A stretch of 64,000 nt of DNA from Zoroaster sp. YZ-2022 (Eukaryota; Echinodermata; Asteroidea; Forcipulatida; Zoroasteridae), in NCBI GenBank assembly GCA_029582265.1, contig CM055831.1:21652682-21716681 (forward strand). The letters are read 5' to 3'. The notes under the pieces were generated by a model. The model did no database searches, was not told the DNA's origin, and saw only the letters and a program-made list of their open reading frames with translations. Below, piece by piece: positions 43,719 to 55,214 of the stretch; within the stretch, counting starts at the first letter, position 1; the number at the start of each line of letters is the position of its first letter. The translations under genes were made by a program, and so were the position numbers.

Positions 43719-44970
43719 AACTAATGACCGTGATCAGCCATAGGCACACGTTGTACAGCCATGGAGTCACAAAGTCCATATCGTCAGGAAATTGTGTTTT
43801 TACGGTTGCCCGACGACCTGAGCCTATTCCTTCTTTAGATTTACTGTACTTTAGACAATTAAAAAACATAAATAAAATGTATAGATGTCCAGCAGATAAG
43901 TACATGTTTCGAGCACTTTGTTATAAAAACATGAAACTTTGTTTACACGTACTTCTTACCAAAACATGTAAATTAAGATGTGCCATCTCTAATTTGGCAT
44001 GTGGTGGCTGTTGGCCATTTTTCAAAATACCCACCATTTCTGACAAATTTCGGAGAAATTTGAGGTTCAAAAATCGCTGACATCCTGCCATTTAAAATGC
44101 GTTTTCGTACTTTCTGAATACAAAGAGGCATGGAGGTATGTTTTATATATTACATAATTGTTCTGATTCAATTGATAAACGTGTATTTACGCTAATTTAT
44201 AAAGTTAGAATTGCCAATGAAATGATCCTATTATAATTATGTGTGTGTTTACATGTACCTTTGAATACGTAACACATACATAGTATTTTGCTCCTTGAGA
44301 AATTCATTGTTTTGTCGACCTAAAGTTGTGTTACATTAACGGGGGTTTCTTCATTCCCTTAAAGGTAACAAATTGACTTTGTTATTGTTTAAGGAACAAT
44401 CTGTAGTAAATAATTAGGGATTATTTACACTTTATTGCATGTATTTAGGGTTAAATCAGACATGTTAGATCTACTCTACATGTATATAGTTTTACATGTT
44501 GGGATACATACGTAACAAATTTAAAGAGTTATTGTCTACCCTTTTCTTGTTCTCTTTTGTTAAAGTTTTCACGGAGTGATTTGAGTATGTGTAATCATGG
44601 TGTTGTTTACACTGCCTGAGGGTGACTGAACCAGTTTCAGAGAAATAAAGTCAAGAGACACTCCCGTAGAAACATCTGTCGATCTTTATTTTGTGCAATC
44701 TCAGTGACAACAATTACACAGAGGCTTTAAGTATGATTATTCAATTATTCTAGCAATTACCCTCGATAATGAAGATTGCATGAGGAAATAGAATACCCTT
44801 CTTGAAATTTTAACCTGCATTTTCTCATATATTCATAATTTTGTATTTTTAGGGATCATTCCCTTGATCAAATGATCTACATGTTCACAATGCGAAGTCA
44901 CCAGTCTTTTTGAACATCAGCCTCATTTTGACTCCCATAGACTTGTCTATTAAAAACCAAGATGGCCGCT
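43719..44970. other. 3' flank of SLC16 unit A
   Basis: AATTTGGCATGTGGTGG at about 43,991 matches 54,064, which locates the 3' flank of the decayed unit B. No other gene seen. Confidence 0.5.
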
Positions 44971-45875
44971 GCTACCTCTAGGCTTGGGCGATGATACGAT
45001 AATATCGAATATCGCGATATTTTTTTTTATTCGATTATATCGAAAACTTTTTAAATTATCGAGATATCGGCAAATCGCGATGAAAAAAATATATCGCGAT
45101 TAAAAAAAACTCATTGATTGTCAGTCGGGTCAAAAATTCAGCTTTCGGAAATGACAAACAAAATCGAACTACTTCTGTGCTAAGCCGACTGTCAGATCAC
45201 AAAGGATCCGCCTGACAGGGCATTGTTTAATAATCTACCACTCAAAGAAATCTATTCAGACGGATTAAGCGTTGGGATTGAATGGGGTATTTGATCCAAC
45301 AATATGTAGACAATGTTTAGTCTCACTGTCTAGCCATAATGGTGGTCTGTGACTATGGCTGGCGCACCACGTGCGAGTACATTATATCTTGTATAATGTC
45401 TAGTGACAAAACACATACACGTACTCTTGATAAACCACGTGATGTTTATTTAAAATAGTGTGAGTACAATCCAAACTCGGTCACATTTTCCGAAGTGCAA
45501 ATGACGTGTCACAATCACATGGTTTTATTCTCCACGGTACTATGCAGGAATAAACCTAGTCACGTGTTTGTACTGTGACCCAGTCACGTGGAACACGAAT
45601 CACATGAACTCGGGCTGATGATTTGATTGGGACGCACGACGCAGTAACCAAGGGCCATGGTGCACTCGTGAACGGCGCGATTGCACGTGTCTCTCAGGTA
45701 AGCATTGGCAATTTATTGTGACGCTTGTAGATGTGTACATCCCTGGTATTATCGGCTCTAAAGCACTCATGTGTAAAAAAAATAATAATTGCGATATTAT
45801 CGAAAATCGCAATATATGTCTGACGATATATCGTGGATGAAAAAAAAATCGATATCGTCCAAGCCTAGCTACCTC
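44971..45875. mobile_element. Non-autonomous hAT element (889 bp) with perfect 8-bp target duplication
   Basis: TAGGCTTGGGCGATGATACG at 44,979 and inverted GATATCGTCCAAGCCTA at 45,867, flanked on both sides by GCTACCTC. Subterminal parts are rich in ATATCG palindromes. The interior matches 9,779-10,535 in inverse orientation. No transposase. Confidence 0.9.
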
Positions 45876-46099
45876 TGATTTGGACGACTGTTGATTTTAA
45901 CGTGTTTTTCAATTAGTAATTACACTAACTGATGACACAATATACATGCGAGACAAATATTCAACGTTTTTCAGTAAGTTGATGTAGTAAGTACATAGAT
46001 GCTATATCAGTATGTATTCCATAAAATAAATACAAGATATCATCCAATTATAACATAAACTTGTTTTACTTAAAATAAATAAATAAATTTGTTTATTTA

Positions 46100-46443
46100 A
46101 ACAGGAGCCGTCCTTTGGAGTCATTTTGCAAAATTGACGCTCATGGCACATGAACATTATTACCCCTGTCATCGGGCCAGTTATATCATTCCTAGAACCA
46201 TCTCAACTCCCCGGGGAATATGCTGTCAAATGTGTAGCGTAACGAGGTTTAATCAAACACAATTACCACCTCTGCCCTCACAGGTCCCCATTTATACTCC
46301 TGGGTGAAGAGAAGCAACTATAGTTAAGTGTCTTGCTCAAGGACACAAGCACCACGGTCGCGACCAGGATTCAAAACCACTTTCCGACGACTTGGCCATC
46401 AGAATACAAGTCCGATACATTAAACCGCTCGGCCATGGCACTC
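46100..46443 (-). mobile_element. SINE (diverged copy)
   Basis: Minus-strand head GTGCCATGGCCGAGCGG, then a decayed B box and the CTTGAGCAAGACACTTAACT core with an AT-rich tail. Confidence 0.75.
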
Positions 46444-47448
46444 CATATCCATTCATCCCAGTGTGTATACGATCTTCTGTTTAATTTCCTCAACATCCGT
46501 GTAGCAGTCAATAAACTCCATTATAACACAACTGCCACAAAAACACCTTCAGTAAATAAAAGACAAGAAAACATTTCAATGTAAATGGGGCTTGTTTTCA
46601 TTAGGAATCAAGGTTTCTTTTAACTTGAAGTTGATAAAAAAGTGCACACAAATATTTACCACCATTTTTATGACCTAAACAACCCGATTAATAATCATAC
46701 AATTCTATTTATACTTTCCAGTTTGTCCCAATGAGCATAATAACCTGTACTGTAAAACATGGGCCGAATGTTGTTATTATGTTTGTATACACCATACAGC
46801 ACTTATATTACACACTGTAGTGGAGGGATTAACCTATAATGTAACGAACAAATTCACAGATATTACACATACCAGTCTGTATTGTGGAGGCGATCGTCAT
46901 GGGCTGCCGGTGAAGAAACATTCTCATCGATGTCGTCACCGGTTTGTGTTCTTGTACAACTTGTCGAGGGCAACGGCTCACCGGTTCAGTTCAGCCGCAC
47001 CAAAAACATCCACGTCTTCGTATGATTTTAGATAACAAAAATCTGGCCATGGACGCTGTGCCGACTCGGAAAGAATCATCTGAATCGATGTTGGGCACTA
47101 TTGCCTCCCAAATAATCTTAGAACTGTCGAATTCTGCCATATTTAGCAAGCGAGTCTAAACGAAATGGGTCTCACTTTGTCAACAACGTAAACAACGCAC
47201 AAATTTACGTGCTTGTGTGGGGGTTAAAGTGCAAGTACGTACAGACCTAGTCAGTGGTTCGTCAAAATGACGTCACACGGAAGCATTGGCTGGGGCGTCG
47301 TGACCTTTGTTTTTCAGATTCGTGATAATGGGACTTTAGAAAAGATGCTAATTTTAAAGTTTTTTTCAGTTTTAAAATTCTAAAAGCTACCGGATAACGT
47401 AAGCAGGTTTAATACAAACTTCGCGTTTTAACCGGACTTTAAGGGGGA
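46444..47448. other. Unresolved region between SLC16 units A and B
   Basis: Open frames at 46,820-47,159 and a 49-codon minus-strand frame ending near 47,005 (starting MAEFDSSKIIWEA at about 47,137) are visible but not recognised. No splice support. Confidence 0.35.
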
Positions 47449-48540
47449 TGTATGGCTTCTGAGACTAATTGCTGACCCCCCCCCCCCCTCCTAAGATTAA
47501 AAAATTTCAGTTGCGATGGATTTCCCCCACCTTTGCAAACAATCGTGGTGAGAGTGTTGGGGTTAGAGATAATTGTTAATCATGGTAAAAAAAATTAAAT
47601 AACCAATTTTGACAGCCCACCTCGCTACTTTTATTCACCTCTTGTTGCCTTTTTTCGGGCATTCAAATCTGGTGATTACGTTGGAACCTTGTGATGCAGC
47701 ACTCACGTCATGAATTCATAGAAACCTAATTGGATTTTCATTTAAATTAATCATCGCGTATTCGGAATATTCATGCTGAAGGGAAGTTTATCTAGGAAGA
47801 TGGAGTCATGGGCGATTATAGTGCGTCGTGGTCAATTTTTCATTTTGCCTGACCACATCTACTTGTCATTAGACTGAAACTATGGTTTGAACTGTAAGCC
47901 CTACATTCAAACAAACAAATCCATATAAGAATTAAACAATTATTTGATTTTGAATAAAACGATTTTTGTCTTAATTACAGGTGTTGAATTTACCATATTC
48001 GGTGAGTGACAACACTTTATAAAGTTAAATTTAATTCAAAGAAATTTTTGAATTAACACAGAGTCAAGTTATGTCTAACTTTATCAGTGTTAATTTAGCA
48101 CTTGTAAAAGTTAACTCCAACTTTATAAAGAGTTGTCACTGACCGAACTCTTTAACATGTTGATTCAATACTTTAGTTTTAAGAGTGTAACACCACTATT
48201 GCTGTAATGGCATCGTATTTCAAGAATACATATGTAATAGCTCTTGCAATATCGAAATTGAGTGTGTCACTTTCTATGATTGTGTCTGGTCCCCTAAGCC
48301 AATTTCTTCTGGACACCTATGGCTGGAGAGGAACCATGCTCTTACTGGGAGGAATCACCTTCCATCTTGTAGTGTGTGGTACCTTAGTGAAAAGGGATCC
48401 GTCATCAACAAACGCGAGTCAGTACCAAGAGTTATCTAGTAGTGATGAGAAAGTAAATGGCAAGATAAAAGAGAAAGGTCTTTGTAGCTGAGAGGACAGT
48501 CTTAGGCTTACTGAAAATGATACAAGTTTTTTTACACGCT
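47449..48540 (+). pseudogene. SLC16 unit B: partial exon 3 pseudogene
   Basis: Duplicate of intron 2 and the first third of exon 3. The acceptor TTAATTACAG survives, but the first codons are replaced by a MITE (about 47,990-48,185). The frame then runs from MASYFKNTYV (48,207) to CGTLVKRDPSS and the acidic loop, with a few substitutions (LGVPLSL to LSVSLSM), until a frameshift and TGA at 48,491. Homology ends near 48,540, where mobile DNA begins. Helices 7-12 are absent. Confidence 0.9.
47990..48185. mobile_element. MITE inserted at the pseudogene splice acceptor
   Basis: GTGACAACACTTTATAAAG near 48,004 is mirrored by CTTTATAAAGAGTTGTCAC near 48,130-48,150; CGGTGAGTGAC and GTCACTGACCG extend the arms. 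No coding sequence. Confidence 0.65.
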
Positions 48541-48548
48541 GTAATATT

Positions 48549-48790
48549 AGAGTGAAGTGTCCTGCTGAGAGAAGTGTAGGAAAATGTTCTCTTGACGTCC
48601 TAGCAGCAGACGGTGATATATTTAGATTTACCTTGTGTGAAATAAAAGTGACATTATGAACACCTAAAGTAGCTTCAGACGAAAAGGGGGTCCTGGAATG
48701 TAAAAGGAGGGTTGCTGCACTGACTGGTGAGTCGTTGGGCTGTACCTATTGTTAATTAACAGTGTTTTGCCTTGATTTGTAAATCGAAGT
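48549..48790 (+). repeat. Direct repeat flanking the mobile block, left copy
   Basis: CTGCTGAGAGAAGTGTAGG through AACATGTGGTT recurs at 53,831-54,062 at about 90% identity. The pair encloses about 5 kb of mobile DNA and could be terminal repeats of one retroelement. Confidence 0.7.
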
Positions 48791-49388
48791 TGTCTGAAAC
48801 ATGTGGTTTTGTAAATGTACGGTAGCCTAAAGAGTGCATTTAAGCGCATACGACAGTGTATTAGAGATGGCGATCATTCCCCTAGTCTGGTTAGCTAATT
48901 GGTTGATTTTTTTATTGTAACTTTATTATTAGGTTTCTTTTGGAGATGGTAAACGGAATTTTAAAAATCTGCATTTGTACTCCACATGGGCCACTTTCCT
49001 CTCATGACAGTTCTACTACAAATTGGTAGCACGGATGGGGTGAATTCTGTTCACATTTCCTACTACTGTGAGGTGTGTATTCATCACTGCTACTGACTGT
49101 TGCCGTTGTTTAATCTACATGTATTGCTACCGAGCTGGTGTACTAGCATTGTGCGAGCAGTTCCTCAAGCCCAAGGTTCAGTAGCACGGTTGGAGGCTGG
49201 TGACCATCAGGATCCAGTTTCAAGACGAACTGGTGGATTGAGGAGCTGCAGTTGAGGTAGGAGCCACGTAGGCTGATTTTTTGAACGGTTTTTGTAGACG
49301 TTTACGGGACAATCCATAGCATTGATAGTTGGTTTACACTTAGCCTGTTGGGCAGTTTCAGTAGTTTTGTGCATAGAGTATGATACTA
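48791..49388. other. Spacer within the mobile block
   Basis: No exon or repeat end recognised. Confidence 0.45.
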
Positions 49389-49868
49389 TTAACCCTTTCG
49401 ATCCCGCGGGCTCCAAAAAGAGCCTTTGTTGTGATACTCTTCGATCCCACGGGCTCCAAAAGGTGCCGGGAATCGTTATGCCCTTGACGGCCAAGGCTAC
49501 TTAAATCACCACCTGAAAATGCTTTGAGCGTTCTTTTGTTTGGCGCCCTCTATTGACAGGAATGAAGCTTTTAAAACTTTATAAAAGCGCGCGTCCGTAC
49601 GCTTTGCGGTTTCCCCACTTTGCTAGCGTCCACTCGCCTTGCCATAACGGTCTGTTTTTTAGTTGCAATCATGATGGAAACGGACATAAATGATGGCATT
49701 TTGGCTGAGATTTTGGCAGGCAGTGGCTCAGAATCAGATGACGATGTAACGGATGACGATAAAGGCATTTCTTCCGACGACAGCATAGAAGAAATTCCAG
49801 CGGCATTTCAAGAGGTAAAGCACAGTAAAGTGAATAACAGTTACTCTTCCCGGCCCAATGCAAACTAA
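49389..49868 (+). mobile_element. 5' end of a piggyBac-like transposon with an N-terminal transposase exon
   Basis: TTAA-CCCTTTCGATCCCGCGGG is a piggyBac-type terminus, with a nearly identical subterminal repeat (TTCGATCCCACGGGCTCC) about 50 bp in. An open frame from 49,620 or the Met pair at 49,671 (MMETDINDGILAEILAG) is acidic and Ser/Asp-rich, as many piggyBac transposase N-termini are, and ends at a donor CAAGAG|GTAAAG (49,814). No catalytic DDD domain follows; the element is truncated. Confidence 0.6.
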
Positions 49869-50201
49869 TGTAATTCAACAATATTTCCTATAGCGTAAAT
49901 ATTGAATGCATTTTTTTATATGCTCAAGGGGGTTACAACTGTTGGAGTTGAGGAATGTAAGTTTATTAAATGGATCCCTTGAATAGGAGTGACCAAATCC
50001 CCACCCCCTGGACTGGGGCAAAAAGTCAGGCATGATGCAATGACCAAAGTGCTCGAGTGAAAATGTACAATTTGTAGTAGTTTGTTGGGGTTATTTGTAT
50101 TCATTGGAACAGCAAGTTGATATATAGATATAGCATAGAAATTTTAACATCCACCCATAGCCGGTCGTGCTATTTAGCGTCAACAAGCTGAAAATGCACT
50201 C

Positions 50202-51600
50202 TTAAAGGTCCTATGAAATAGGTTTTTTTGTTCATTGTATAAAATAAAGTATGCCTACTGAAACATATATTTGTCATTTGTAATTTTTCCCCCTCACGTT
50301 TATATCATAAAAATATAAATTTTTAAATTTGGGGGTGCTTTTCGACACGCCCATATCCCCTCATTAGCATAAAATTCGTGACGTACACTGAGGCGATTCC
50401 CGATCCGCGATCCACAGCAGCACTTGCCCAAGTATGCGCGTCGTATACAGCGCACCACTGCATGCAGAGTGTTGCTAGAGAAAAAGTTTCCTAAAGTTTT
50501 CTGTCAGGTTTGAAGCTTATTATTTTCGATAATGCCATCGAGGTGTGTCGTTGCAGGTTGCAGCAACACCACCAAAGACGGTGTTAGTCTACACCAATTT
50601 CTGTCTGATCCAAAATACAGACGTATTTGGACGGCTAAAGTCAAGCTGACCAGAGCGAAGTCGTCGGGACCGACGGAACACTCATTCTTATAAAGTACAC
50701 ACTTCGAGCAGACATGCTTTGAACGGGGCCTTCACAGCCAGTTCGGTATGGCTTATAAGGCCATGCTGCTACCAGATGCAATTCCAACGATATTCCCGCT
50801 AAGTAAGAAGGCTGGGAAGGCTCCAACGAAGAAGAGAGGTGCTTTTTTAAAGCGAGAAAGACCCAGGGTAAGTGGCCATTTAGTTATACTCCCATACATA
50901 ACCCAGTCCACTTCCGTGCAAAACGACACCATGCTCACCGTTAACGTTTCAGGGTTCACGGCATGAAAACATTCCGTGATTTCCGCATTAATAAAAAACA
51001 TCGTGTCTGATTTTATATCCTGGCAAGACAAACATAAAAACATTAAACCTTTCTCATTATGCCTGCGCCTGTTTTGAGTTTTTTAAATGATCAGAACTTT
51101 GACCCAAAGTTTCTGTTATTTCATAAAATAACACCGTAATGTTAGCATTGCCTTCGGTGTGTGTTCCGACCGCATGATGGGGGTTGCGCTGCGTTTCACG
51201 GTACATCCGTGGCTGGGTTATCGCTGTTCGAGTGCATGTTTATATTACGCAAGTCTTGTGTAAACACGTTGCCAGCATGTTGTAAAGCTTAAATCCTTTA
51301 GGTCAATATGAGTTAAGTCTAATTTCCATACAATCTATGATACAATGGGGCTTAGTGTTTATTACCCGATCAAAGTCTGGCACCAAACCACATACCGCCT
51401 AGCTCCGCGAGAATGTATAGAAATTCTCTGCCTTTATGTACGTCACGAACGTTTCGTTAAAACTTCGACAATTCGGGGGGTCAATTTTTGATTATTAGAT
51501 AAACCATAAATAATCCACTTGATTAAAAAACAACATTTAAAATTGTTTTTAATTCATACCAATCAATATAACAGCACCAAAAAATTAAGTTTGGTAAAAT
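50202..51600 (+). mobile_element. Kolobok-like element with full THAP-domain exon (right end lost)
   Basis: Left end TTAAAGGTCCTATGAAATAG equals the 32,032 copy. An exon at 50,532-50,867 encodes a THAP zinc-dependent DNA-binding domain: MPSRCVVAGCSN (first Cys pair), then W at the TAKVK block, HF of the C2CH signature, and LLPDAIPTIFP, the family's C-terminal signature. An in-frame TAA at 50,691 sits where the third Cys is expected. Donor CAGG|GTAAGT is strong. The right TIR is missing after about 51,600. Confidence 0.75.
50532..50867 (+). pseudogene. THAP-domain exon with a nonsense codon at the zinc-binding Cys
   Basis: 112 codons in one frame except for the TAA at codon 54. THAP domains are transposase-derived C2CH zinc fingers. 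The rest of the fold is intact, including the Ala-Val/Ile-Pro-Thr-Ile-Phe signature, so the loss looks recent or the codon change is specific. Confidence 0.65.
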
Positions 51601-51862
51601 ATATTCAAATTTCAAATTAAGCTTCCAAAAGAATAACCTCGTATTCGAAAGGCCCTCATAAGTCGTATTATGCAAGAAGTTGGCGGAATTCACATTCACA
51701 ATCCCACATTAAAACAAAAATTTATCGGCAACGACTTTCGGAGAATGGAGGCCGCCATCTTTCTTTTCTCAGCGCAATATTCATTTTGCGCATGACCCCC
51801 TGTGGCCTGTGCACACGCAGTAAAGTAGCATTGAGATATTAATTAGTTCATCTTTCTACAGT

Positions 51863-53253
51863 GATTATTTGTCAAAAGAAGTGAGTGGGTCTAAGTCGGT
51901 TGGTTCATACCTGCGGGTATTCGGGGTAGGTCAGATGGAACTCCCTGTGGAGGGTTATGTTGAGGTTCCAGTGGTTCATAACCACCAGGTATTAGCTAAT
52001 TTCTTATTTTTGAAGGATGTGTCAAACGGTGAGGTAATCAAGGGAAGAAACAGTTCAGTTCTGCTTGGCTGCAATATACTGCATCTGCTGAAAGACCTTA
52101 AGATTGATCCAAGCATGCAGAGGCATGGAATGTTGCTCTGTAATGGTATTGGTTTGTCAAAGAACATATGCGTGAAAAATCAAGGGAATCCAATCAAATA
52201 TTAGGAGAACCGATAGCTGTACTACGCACAGACCAGCGGCCCACAACTATCCAACCGAGGCAAGTTCAAGCTATCAAATGTCAAATTAGGGCTCCGAGGC
52301 ATGTATTCACAGACAAGCTAGTAGGTTTTACTGGATTGCAATCTGGATTGGTGGTATCTAGTGCTACACAGTTAGGCGAGGTTAGTAATTTGGGCGATGC
52401 TGGCCAGATTTATGACTCATGTGATCGATGTAGTGGGAAAATTATCAGCGTACTAGTAGCAAATTTAACTGGTCAGAATTTGGTAATACCTCCGTACACT
52501 AAATTAGGCTCAGTTGTGGCTGCAACCATGTCCTCTAATGTGGGGTTAGAGTCAGGGAGAGCGGCCTTCAGGTGTCTGTTGATCAGATCTTGATGGAACA
52601 GACCACTAAACTAGATGAATCATTTGCTGATACCGATACGGAGTACCAGTTGCCCCCAGGATTGAGTCTGAGGTCAGATGTATTAACAAGGGAACAGAGG
52701 TAGAAGGTTGCTCGACTTGTTCAGAAACACGACAGTGTATTCTCTAAGGGTCCATATATGATTTAGGGTACTGTGATTGTGTTCCACACTGGATTCAGAC
52801 TGTAGATGAGAAACCGACCAATGAAACGTATCGGAGAATTCCGCCGCACTCGGTGCAAGAAGTAAAAGGGCTGTTACAAAATCTGCTAGATCAAGGCATA
52901 ATTAAAAAGAGCAACAGCCCTTATGCCAGCCCGATCGTATTGGTCAAAAGCGTGATGGGTCATTGCGCATGTGCGTAGATTTCAGGAAGTTAAACTCTAA
53001 GACGACTCGTGACTCGTTCCCATTGCCTCAAATCGAGGAATCGTTAGAAACCCTGCGCGGCGCTAAGTATTTTACGTCGTTAGATTTGGCACACGGATAC
53101 TATCTAGTAGCGATGGATGCAAGTTAGGTTGGGAAGACCGCATTCAGGGTCCCCTTTGGCCTTTATGAGTTCACGCGAATGCCATTTGGTTTGGCAAATG
53201 CACAGGGAACTATTCAAAGGGTCATGGAAATGTGCCTGGGAGAAACAGAAAGA
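51863..53253 (+). pseudogene. Decayed Ty3/gypsy pol fragment (protease end, linker, reverse transcriptase N-half)
   Basis: The first frame (51,863-52,203) resembles the C-terminal part of a retropepsin (VLLGCNILHLL). A frameshifted frame (52,168-52,593) is the linker. The reverse transcriptase part (about 52,800-53,250) shows DQGIIKKSNSPYASPIVLVK, then after a frameshift MCVDFRKLNSKT, FTSLDLAHGYY and MPFGLANAQGT, with one in-frame TAG. The YxDD motif, RNase H and integrase are absent; the frame joins an unrelated domain at about 53,253. Confidence 0.8.
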
Positions 53254-53640
53254 GCCAAGCCTTCCATTTTGATTTTTGATCTTGGAACGAATGACCTTTG
53301 TTCAAGAGACATGGATCCCTTGAAATTGTATGCTGGGCTAAGGTTATTTGTAAATGCTTTTCCTAGTTGGAACATACATCCAGATGTGTTTATTTTCCTG
53401 CCAGTGTTGCCTAGGACGGGAAGCATGCGGATTAACCAAGTTAGCGTGGACGAGTTTAATCAAAAGGCAGAAGTGTTTAACAGGCTGCTTGAGGATATTA
53501 CCTTCTTGGAAGATTGGTGGTTTGTGTGGAGACATAGGGGTCTGAAGCACCCCACGTATATTAAATGCCGACGGTGTGTGTCTAACCCAACTTGGGATGC
53601 ACCAATACGATAGGACCCTTAAGCAGCTTTTTTTTAAATC
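53254..53640 (+). pseudogene. SGNH-hydrolase-like domain fused to the gypsy fragment
   Basis: Continuing in the reverse transcriptase frame: AKPSILIFDLGTNDL is an SGNH/GDSL block with the Gly-x-Asn-Asp signature, then VFIFLPVLPR and a helical stretch (VDEFNQKAEVFNRLL). After a frameshift near 53,570 the other frame supplies LNADGVCLTQLGMH, matching the terminal Asp-x-x-His block with Cys in place of His. SGNH domains occur in some retroelements. The first Ser block is missing, so this copy is not enzymatic. Confidence 0.65.
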
Positions 53641-53830
53641 CCGTTGCTGGTATAGTCTTAATTGTTAATGTTATGACATTTTAGACACTTTGCTATTAAG
53701 TAGTTTTCATCTCCAGGAGAAGATCATTCAAGTAGAGAAGATTTGTGGGTGATTGGTAAAACTGAAATTAGGTTGGCCCTTGAGGGCGCAGAATGTACTT
53801 GACTGTCACAGATGACCGCGGAGGAACGCG

Positions 53831-54062
53831 TACTGCTGAGAGAAGTGTGGGAAAACGTTCTATTGACGTCCTAGCAGCAGACGGTGATATATTTAGATTT
53901 ACCTTGTGTGAAATGAAAGTGATATTAATTATTATGAACACCTAAAGTAGCTTCAGACGAAGGGGGTCCTGGAATGTAAAAGGAGGGTTGCTGCACTGAC
54001 TGGTGAGTTGTTGGGCTGTACCTATTGTTAATTAACAGTGTTTTGTCTAGAACATGTGGTTC
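53831..54062 (+). repeat. Direct repeat flanking the mobile block, right copy
   Basis: Matches 48,549-48,790 with one internal deletion of about 20 bp near TTTTGTCTAGAACATG. Confidence 0.7.
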
Positions 54063-54666
54063 TGATTTGGCATGTGGTGGTATTGTCGGCGTTTTTCACA
54101 ATGGCTGCCATTTATGATACCAATATCACATAACTCGCAAATTAAGAGGCCAACAATCTTCGTTCCAGTGTCTATGTATAGGGTTTAGGGTTTACTGTTC
54201 ATAAAAAACTTTACCGTGTGTGTCAGACACAGTAGGGTCCGCTATCTTCAAAATGGTGGCCTTACTAATATATTTTAAAGATGGTGGACCCAAAAAGCCA
54301 ATCTTCTGATAAATAGAGAACTTTTATTCAGTGTTCCATTACTGAAGTCGTTGGTCATTTATGACATTGCTGCAGTAAAACAGTTACTTTTTGTTCTTAA
54401 ACATGACTCCCAAGGCGATGAAGAGCGTTTTGTAGATTTATTTTGCTTTCTCGGTAAGTTGACGGATGGTCAGTTGTGTTATGACTAGGGGGTAAATTCA
54501 AATTATGCTATAATTATACTGTATCTATAAAATGTTATCTACAGTTTTAATTGTTTTGGTAAAAAAAAAAAAGGATTATTAGGAGAGGATGCAAATACTC
54601 CAGACAATAAATTTCGTATTACCATTATTATTCTGTTGTACGATATTTTGACATGACAAACCTTGG
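54061..54666 (+). repeat. 3' flank of SLC16 unit B
   Basis: GATTTGGCATGTGGTGG resumes homology to the unit A 3' flank (43,991). The part to about 54,660 has no gene. Confidence 0.55.
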
Positions 54667-55214
54667 AGTCATTACTGTGCAGGCGCTGCGGTGCGGATGG
54701 ATACGTGAACAAATGAGGTGAAACAATTAGACCATTAACACGATATCATCTGTTCAAAGGGGAGGGTATTATTACTACCTGTTTATAACAGGTTTGGCAT
54801 CAGTCTGAAATATTACTCCATGTATCATCATTCCAGTCCTTTTCCCTCCATTACATATACAATTATTGTATTATTGGATCTAACCAGGCAGAGTCTGCAA
54901 ATTGTTTTGGTAAGATGATTCCTTTACTATTGTAATACTATAATTAAGTACTATAAATAATATGGTGTACCAGCGCAGGCCGAAACCGAAACATTATTTA
55001 AAATGAATTTGTACCACACAATTAGGCTGTAAGGATTATGTGGGCTTTAAGATCAGATTGATTTTATTGAATCTGTGGCTATGTACATGTTTATGATAAA
55101 TAATATGAAATTATATTTGGAACGTTCTCGATAATCGGACATTGCCTAAATATGTTATTGCGTGTTAAAAAGGAACACGTCTTGTTGTTTACTGTTTATA
55201 AGTTTACTGTTTAC
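54667..55214 (+). repeat. 5' flank of SLC16 unit C
   Basis: TTACTGTGCAGGCGCTGCGG onward matches 29,180 onward; 55,015-55,200 matches 31,090-31,290. This is the start of the third transporter unit. Confidence 0.75.

Noticed and set aside
46989..47137. Minus-strand frame starting MAEFDSSKIIWEA as a gene start
   Set aside because: Only 49 codons, no recognised family and no clear donor; not enough to call.
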